NCBI GenBank assembly: GCA_037783415.1
Contig: JAZGTN010000232.1
Span: 434,001 to 498,000, forward strand
From: Leptasterias polaris
Lineage: Eukaryota > Echinodermata > Asteroidea > Forcipulatida > Asteriidae
DNA: 64,000 bases
Reading direction: 5' to 3'
The notes under the pieces were generated by a model that was given only the letters and a program-made list of their open reading frames with translations, searched no databases and had not been told where the DNA came from. A program made the position numbers and the translations under genes. Shown one piece after another: positions 56,961-64,000 of the stretch (position 1 is its first letter; each line of letters starts with the position of its first letter).

Positions 56961-58509
56961 TACGTGATGGTTGTACTGGCATTTGTTCAATTTTTTTCTG
57001 TGGAACTCAAAAACAGTGTCACTCTCAGATTTTAGGGTACGGTGCAGTGTTTGCGCTTGGTCAATTCTCCTGACGTCATCATCATAATAATGTTGGTTGC
57101 GCCCAGAGATCAATGGTTGCGCCCTTCTGAGGTTCAATGTCCTGTGTCTGTAGTGTATTGCTCAAGTTCAGGCGACGCGGCATTTACCTTAGTACACCGC
57201 GCGCGCACTTAATTTGTATGTGTAATTTGACTTCCAAAATGGCGGGAGTGTGGCAGACGGTAGCCGAATGTGACTATGGTGAAAGGGTTCAATAGTTTAA
57301 ACCATAGAGTAAAGACCAGACTTTCAACCAAGGAGGAAGGAACCCGAACTGCACATGAACTGAACCTCACTCCCATTATCCGATCCATTACCTTTGCCCA
57401 CTTGTCTTTCCAAAAGAAAAAGGCCTTTATGAGGTCATTGGTGACGTCATAACCTTCGTCCCTGGATAAAAAGCCAGACACTAGACTACCCCCCAGCCCC
57501 CTCGATTTCCGTTCGAATTATTTGATGAGTCAATGCTAACTGGTGTGCACATTTTCCCCCTGTAAAATAATGTTATTATTGTGTATGGAAAATATAAAAT
57601 GTATTGATTGATACATGGCAAGACTAAAAAGAAACCCGAAGTACAAAAAGTAGAAAGAGAGGAAAGTAGAAAGAGAGGTAAATTTGAAATAAAAGCGAGA
57701 AACAGAAAGACAAAGGGGAGTCACAGAGAAGGATGAGCACAGGTGATTCAAAAATGAAAGAAATCAAGTAAGACACGGGGCGACAAACAGAGAAACTACT
57801 CTTCTAGTATAGTTGGTCGGAAATTACCTTTTGAGAAAGGGATCGTATAAAAGTACGGCGGGTAGGCTTGTAATATCATCTATGCTTCAACACTGTTTGT
57901 TATTTATGTTATATGCTTCAACGCACATGAATTGTGTGAATCTAACAACATGAAAGCATATTCAGTTAGAATACTTTCCGTGTCATTTAACTCATTCGTC
58001 CTAAATTACTCGTCAGATCATTACGAACATGAAATATTGCACATTGCAATCTAGTAAGTCAGAGTTATACTTCATTGGCTATAGCCATTGAAGCGTAACC
58101 AGGGCCCAAGTTATGAGGGCGCTGTTTATGTGAGCTGCCACACTTTTTAACTCTCTGTATCTGTTGTTGGTTTAATCCTTTTAAATCTTCTTTCATTTTG
58201 CCCATCCATGGGTATTTTTACTGTACATCATTTGGGAACTGTTTCCCTGTCATCTTGGAAGTATTTTGGTGTACATATTTGTGACTGTAATCCTGTGATG
58301 TGTTGAGGAGTTTGATTGATCTTCAGTACTACTGCTTGTGTGTGATTTTAAAAATGGCCGCCACTTGGGCAACATCAAAAGTACTTTAAATCGCTGGTAC
58401 TATACTGATAATCCTGCACCAAGCTTCATTGAATGCTTCTACTCAAAAGTGTGAGTTTTATCAGGCATACTCTACCTCTACCGTTGAGCTAAACCACCAC
58501 CTTTAATAT
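56961..58509. other. gene-free interval
   Basis: No gene or clear transposon. A purine-rich stretch with many AGAAAGAGAG words lies at about 57630-57730. Two small open frames overlap on opposite strands at 57209-57481 with no known motif. Confidence 0.4.
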
Positions 58510-60121
58510 ACCGTTGTCAGGTTCTTAAAAGCCCTTAACAAGCTTAATCCAGTAAAGGCGGGTCATCCTACAGATCTACCTGTTCGACTCATAAAATAAT
58601 TTTCAACAGAATTAGCAGGTCCTCTAGCACAGTTGTTTAACGCTTGCATAGGTGATGGTGTTTTCCCTGACACCCGGAAGACTGCCACAATTATTCCAAT
58701 CCCGAAAGAAAAGAATATTTCCTCTCTTGATCAACTTCGCCCAATTTCATTAAACTCCCATCTTTGCTCGCACTTTTGAATCATTTATAGGTGGAATCTT
58801 CATGATATTTCTTTAAAGTTGGATTCACAGCAGTATGGCAATATCAAGGGCTGTTCTACGACACACTAATTGATATGATAAACTATATTGCTAGAGGGCC
58901 TTGATAAACCAGGACACTATGCGCAGCTCAGTACTGTATACTTTACTAAGGCATTTGATCTTGTAAAATCACACAGTCTATAGTAAGACCGTTCATAGTT
59001 CCCGTCGTCTGCAGCTTTCTTACTGGTCGTACCCAGAATACCAATGTTGATGGTTGCATTTCTTTTTTACAGGTTCATATCATGTGGCGTACCACAGGGT
59101 ACTAAACTGGGTCCGATTCTCTTTCTGGTCCTTGTTAATGATGCAGCCTCTGATTGCTGCAGACGATGAAAGTATGTTGACGATCTGACACTTGGGGAAA
59201 TTGTCAAAATCGGTGATTAAGAATAACAATTGCAAAATCACTTGGACAACCTTACTGTTTGGTGTGCTGATAATGATGTTTTACCCAAACCCTCTAAATG
59301 CCAGTGTATGATTATTAGTTTTTTAAAGCGTCAAGTGCCTATTTTAACTCTTACCATTAACTCTGTGAAATTAAATCTTATTACTCATGTAAAATTACTA
59401 GGGATCACTATTCAGAACGACCTTAAGTGGAATTTGCATGTAACCGAAATTGTCTCGAAAGCCCCTCGAAGACTTTACACTTTTGTCATACTTAAGAAAG
59501 CCAGAGTTAGTGTTGCTGATATTGTTGCTGTTTACATTTGCTTAGATCAATTTTAGAATATGCTTGCCAAGTGTGGCACACATCAATTACTGTTAACCAG
59601 TCCAACTACATTGAACAAGTACATAAACGTGCTTGTCGTATCATTTTAAGGCGGGAATATTATTCGTTTTCTCAGGCTCTGTTGAGACTTATTTGTTAAC
59701 TTTAGAAGCCAGGAGGTGCAACCTTATGCTTAAGTTTGGGAAAAACTTGTTGAATCTGACAAATTCCGTCATATGCTTCCTTTTCCCAATGAGAATATTG
59801 TGGATAAATACCAATTTAGATCAGGCAAGAAACTGGAGCTCGTCATACCCAAGGTGTAAAACAGAGCGCTACAAAAGATCTGCTATTCCTTCGCTTGTTC
59901 AATTTTTAAAGTAACTTCGTATATGTTTGCTTTGTAATGCTTTTAGCTCATTTTACCCTTTTTGTATTGTGCAATTTATGATCCTCACTTTTAATATTTT
60001 GTAATCTTATTGCATAATAAAAAATAGCCTTTTTAAAACTTGTTAATTTGATTTTTGTTCGGCCTATATCGACTGCTTTAATTCGAATGTTTTTACAATA
60101 AACCATATATATATATATATA
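58510..60121 (+). mobile_element. decayed non-LTR retrotransposon (LINE)
   Basis: Reverse transcriptase pieces appear in changing frames: an entry region (KALNKLNPVKAG; LDQLRPIS near 58720-58750), YFTKAFDL (motif A, about 58940), GVPQGTKLGPILFLVLVNDA (about 59088), KYVDDLTL (motif C, about 59174) and a thumb region open at 59230-59556 with LLGITIQNDLKWN. Several stops and frameshifts make it inactive. The 3' end TCGAATGTTTTTACAATAAACC followed by (AT)n matches the LINE ending at 8781. Confidence 0.88.
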
Positions 60122-60298
60122 GCACTGCTTAAGCACAAAAGTATATAAGCACAACAAATATATGCTTGCCAGCATAAAATCACCAGCCAAAATGGCATTT
60201 CACTTGTGGTATTTCTGACTGGTATCCTGGCCATTTTTGCTAAGCAGAAAATTATCAAGCAATATTTTATGCTTAAGAAGCTCTATGAAATTGGGCTC
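60122..60298. repeat. small dispersed repeat, relative of 6365-6540
   Basis: AAGCACAAAAGTATATAAGC, CATTTCACTTGTGG, GACTGGTATCC and terminal AGCTCTATGAAATTGGGCTC. It directly abuts the (AT)n tail of the LINE. Confidence 0.6.
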
Positions 60299-63200
60299 AT
60301 TCATTGGGGGAGGGGCGACGGACATTCATTGGGGAGGGGCGACGTTCAACAATTTGTGGCTATTTAATGTAATCGAACAAATCATTACACATTTTTGATC
60401 TAATTTGGAGGGGGGGGGGGGCAAGAGTTAGTCAGGGAGGAGCTACCGCCCTCAAGTAACGCCACTGGCTCTTCAGCCATTTTAGATGTTTCCTTTGAAA
60501 CAAATACAGGATGAATCAACCATAGCAATGGTAGCAATTGTTCATTGTTATTCTGCATCATCTTTTCAAAGGCCAAATCTGCGATGGTCCTATGTAGCCA
60601 AATATTGTTTATCATGACATACTCTGACCATGGAGGAAGGAAATTCCTCCATGCTCTGACTATGTGCCAAACTCCATGCTTGTATCATCGATGGCACACT
60701 GCCCTCAAATAAAGTATTTCCCTGACTATAGCGTTTTATTTTTGCACACGTTCGTGTGATTAATGGGTTAAGTTTCTTAACAGTCCGGTATTGCCATATT
60801 TTACAACAAAGTTATCATCAAAAGTGGTATCAAGTAACATGCGGAAATGGACAAGGATCCCGGTGAACAAGGCCCAATGGTGCTACGGGGCCAAGACCCA
60901 CAATCTCCAAGGTCTAAGATAACGTCTTGAATGGATGGACGCCACATTTAACTTTGATTGTTTTCATATGTCAACTGGAAACTAATTATGCCAGCACCAC
61001 TTGAAACAAAGGCACTGGTGTTCTCACACTTCAGGCGTCAGGGATTGGTATCGCAACAATCGCCTTGTTGTTGGTGCTTGATGTCAGAAAGGGAGGTCGG
61101 GAAGGTTGAGGGTGGTCGCGGTCACAAACTACTCGCGCGCAGCCAGTAGCGTATCACACAAAAAGGCGAATACGCTGACTCCGATCCGGTCCTCTAGTGT
61201 TTTTGAGTCGGCACGAAACAACTTTGCTCCTCTGTCAATGTTGTGGCGTTTCACACGCTAGAAAATATATATTTTGCACCCCCTTCCAATCAACCATTCG
61301 CAGTCCAAGATTCCAATATTTCAAAACAAGTTAGCTATACATTTTTACGGTTATGGCAACCAGATACTATAATTATATACTAGGCAACACTTCAAATTAC
61401 CGTACACTGAATTGGTTTTATGGGATTGAGTTTGATGATATAACATTGGTGGTAATTTTTAGTAGCATCGCGTCATATTATTGGGCCCTAATATTATACG
61501 TCTGCACAGTGGGATGGAGGAAGGGACTGCCAATGGTGTTTTTTTGTGGCCCCACGGTCCTCAGATTGTCTATACAACGTATATTATGATGTCAGTCGGG
61601 CTGTCCGTCTGTCGGGTGGGCTGTCTGGCTGTCTGTTGGGCTGTCTATCTAATTGTCTTTTTACTCGACCAGTCTCCTCTACAAAGACGACATCTCCATT
61701 ATTCTTCCTAATTTGTGCGTTTTCTGCTCCTGTATGTTCACCCCGTGACAATAGTCCATCATATAATTGTTTTTGCCGTCTTTTGGTTTGATGACGGGGG
61801 GGGGGGGGGGGGGGGGTTAAGAATCAGACAGACCGATGTTTCATTCCTCAATTTCTTCACTCACCGCAAAATTCATGGACAGTTGACGTATGGTTTACCA
61901 TAGAGCAAGTTCCTTGCTCTGGGGTTTAACTCACCCTCCGTAATGAGTTTGAGTATCGACACTGATACTTCACCCAGCAGGAGCGCACGATGGGGGTGTC
62001 TTCACCAATTGGGTTTTCAGTTACTATAGTTCGTAGAAATTGAAGTGACATAACTGGTGTCGCGTGTCGCTTGTCAACCATGGCGGGAAGATAACATGCT
62101 GTCAATGACTATTCTTGCATTTCAATACTGGCGTCCATACATGGCTGGATCGGACGTCCCGAGACTTTACTTGATACGCTAATTAATAATTCCTTAACTA
62201 TTTGATACAACAGGAAACACTACTGCGGGTATTTCATTGACATGCACGCATGATCTCCCAATTTTATTCTAAATTCAAACATTTGTTAACTCGTAACAAA
62301 AATACAAATATTCTTATTTCGATTAGTCTTGAAAAGTATACAAGCATAATAGTGCTTAGGTCAGCTGCATGCTGCTCTTGTATCTCATCAATAGATATAA
62401 CTAATTTCTCTTTTGTTTTAGAGTCGAGATCAACCCTCTACTCTAAAAGTTTGTCAAATGACGTTGGATGGAAGTTTTGTCCATGCATGGAATGGATACT
62501 AAATACTAATTAATTTGTGTGTAATGTTTTACTCCGTCTAGGTATATATTGTGGGAGAGTTGGGGTAAACAATATAGGAAAGGGGATACACTGTGTGGCA
62601 GCCTATCCTGACAGGTTAATGAGATGTTTTCGGAAACTGCTTGCTCAAAAGCCCCCCATTATGTGTTGAGTTTTGGAGTCCAACCCTGCCCACAAACTAA
62701 ACAATGACACAAAAACAGCAAACCCTGTGCAAAGTATGAGACACACTATTGTTTACCCCAGACCACTTGATCTCCCAAGAGTCATTTCCGTCAATAAGAG
62801 GCCTGAAAGTTGCAAAATGCGATGACGCGACCCCGACACAAGAAATAAAGTGACTTATCAATTTACAGATGATGACCCGACATTTCACAGATTGCGCTTG
62901 GACAATTAAATAGTCTGCTGATGCTGTTAACAATCGGGTTGTGAGGTTTAGTAAACGCTGGGCAAGAGAGAATGTCACTTGTTGACTTGAAGTACTCATG
63001 ATTCCTTTGAGACATCGCCAGATCACCCGAGAATCCTTGATCTGGAGAGCTAGGGCATTGCGAGGTCAAGATCAAACTTAAAAAGGATTGTCACAGTCGC
63101 TTGATTTTGTTGAGTGATAAAGTTAAGGTGATCGATCGGGTAGTGAATGGTTTTATTATTATTTTTTGTTAAGAGCGTGTGTCTTTAATCAAATGTCCGC

Positions 63201-64000
63201 GATAGATCTTAAAAACCGAATTTATCTCACTAAATAGTTGGGAAGCACCGCTTTCTTTACACTCTATCCATAGTGCGACTCTCCAGTGCAAAGTGAATTT
63301 AGGACATGACAGTATTTTTTTCAATAATTCTTTGTCTTGCTTTCCTTAATTCTTCTGTTCAGTGTGTAATGCAACTGATGGAGAAAAACTGTAAAGGGTC
63401 TTTAAGTATCGTGCTTTTGGAGAAGTGAATTTCTTCACCCTCTAGCTGTCAATGAAAATACAATACAGTCGGTGAAAAATTCCAAATCTCATTTCACGGG
63501 ATTAGTTTGTGCTTTGCGCCCTCATGCGGTGTGCATGTAGTGATGGACGGATGGTGAAATCATAAACAAAGTCTTAAAGCCGGACTACTAAATACTGGTC
63601 GGGCCCTTTAAGAAGGTTCTGGCTGGCTTACTTTCTGTTGACGTTAGTTTAAGTAACAACTTTCAATCCGATTTGTTGGCGGCTAAAGCTCTAAGACTAC
63701 GACAGTTGCTATTGGACTCAGCTGTTGTCATAGGGAAATCTGTCCCCGGAGATTTTGTACACCGTGTGGGAAATTGGGCTGAAGGGGGATGATTCAAAAG
63801 AGGGCGCTATCAGAAGAAGTTTTTGCACAGTTTGCCTTGTTGGAGGGGGGGGGGGTGTGGGGTGGGGGCACACACAGAATCTCCTGGGGACAGAGTCTCC
63901 TGTCACACCGGCCGAAGCTGTGGCCGCTAATTCGGACACGGCCGAAGCATTGATGCCTAGATAGCATAATTCTTCCTCCATGGGCAAACGAAGAAGCCAA
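60299..64000. other. gene-free interval
   Basis: No gene recognised. Contains two tandem copies of CATTCATTGGGG-AGGGGCGACG at about 60298-60343, a 20-base G run at 61797-61816 and a G-rich tract at about 63843-63867. Short open frames here lack any motif. Confidence 0.45.

Overview
This is a eukaryotic, almost certainly metazoan, nuclear window. The AT-rich intergenic DNA, dense small inverted-repeat transposons, a tRNA-Leu-derived SINE, non-LTR retrotransposon fragments, (TTAGGG)n tracts and single-pass Ig-domain receptors fit a marine deuterostome invertebrate. An echinoderm, possibly a sea star, is my best guess from remembered repeat families (inference). I see no bacterial or viral gene organisation.

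The core of the window is a cluster of intronless immunoglobulin-superfamily receptor loci. On the minus strand lie a decayed copy (3041-3906), a nearly intact copy broken by one in-frame stop (12093-13571) and an intact 591-aa receptor (17294-19069). On the plus strand lie two intact receptors of 790 aa (29350-31722) and 617 aa (38555-40408). The intact loci read, in a single frame, signal peptide, three Ig-like domains, transmembrane helix and a long tail rich in tyrosine motifs. The second domain carries a shared extra cysteine pair (CSxxP at its start, C-S/V-x-x-P-L/F at its end) and an LT-x-x-DN motif. Three loci carry ITIM/ITSM-like motifs. The fourth (617 aa) has no ITIM but has a lysine inside its membrane helix, a YENM motif and a polybasic/polyproline stretch. 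Together this resembles a paired inhibitory/activating receptor locus, as known for vertebrate KIR, SIRP and Siglec families.

Layout: 1-1828 a piggyBac element cut by the window edge and inserted at TTAA in a dispersed repeat; 2445-3906 tandem repeats and the decayed Ig locus; 7056-8781 a LINE remnant; 12093-19069 two minus-strand Ig loci separated by repeats; 19951-28710 repeats only (SINE, several MITEs, a perfect hairpin, a 23-bp minisatellite); 29350-31722 and 38555-40408 the plus-strand receptors, separated by repeats including a GACTCG-rich hAT-like element; 40585-64000 no convincing host gene, only repeats, including a fold-back element with a telomeric-repeat core, two nested TIR elements and a second LINE remnant.

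Function, regulation and taxon are inferred from sequence reading alone; no database search was run.
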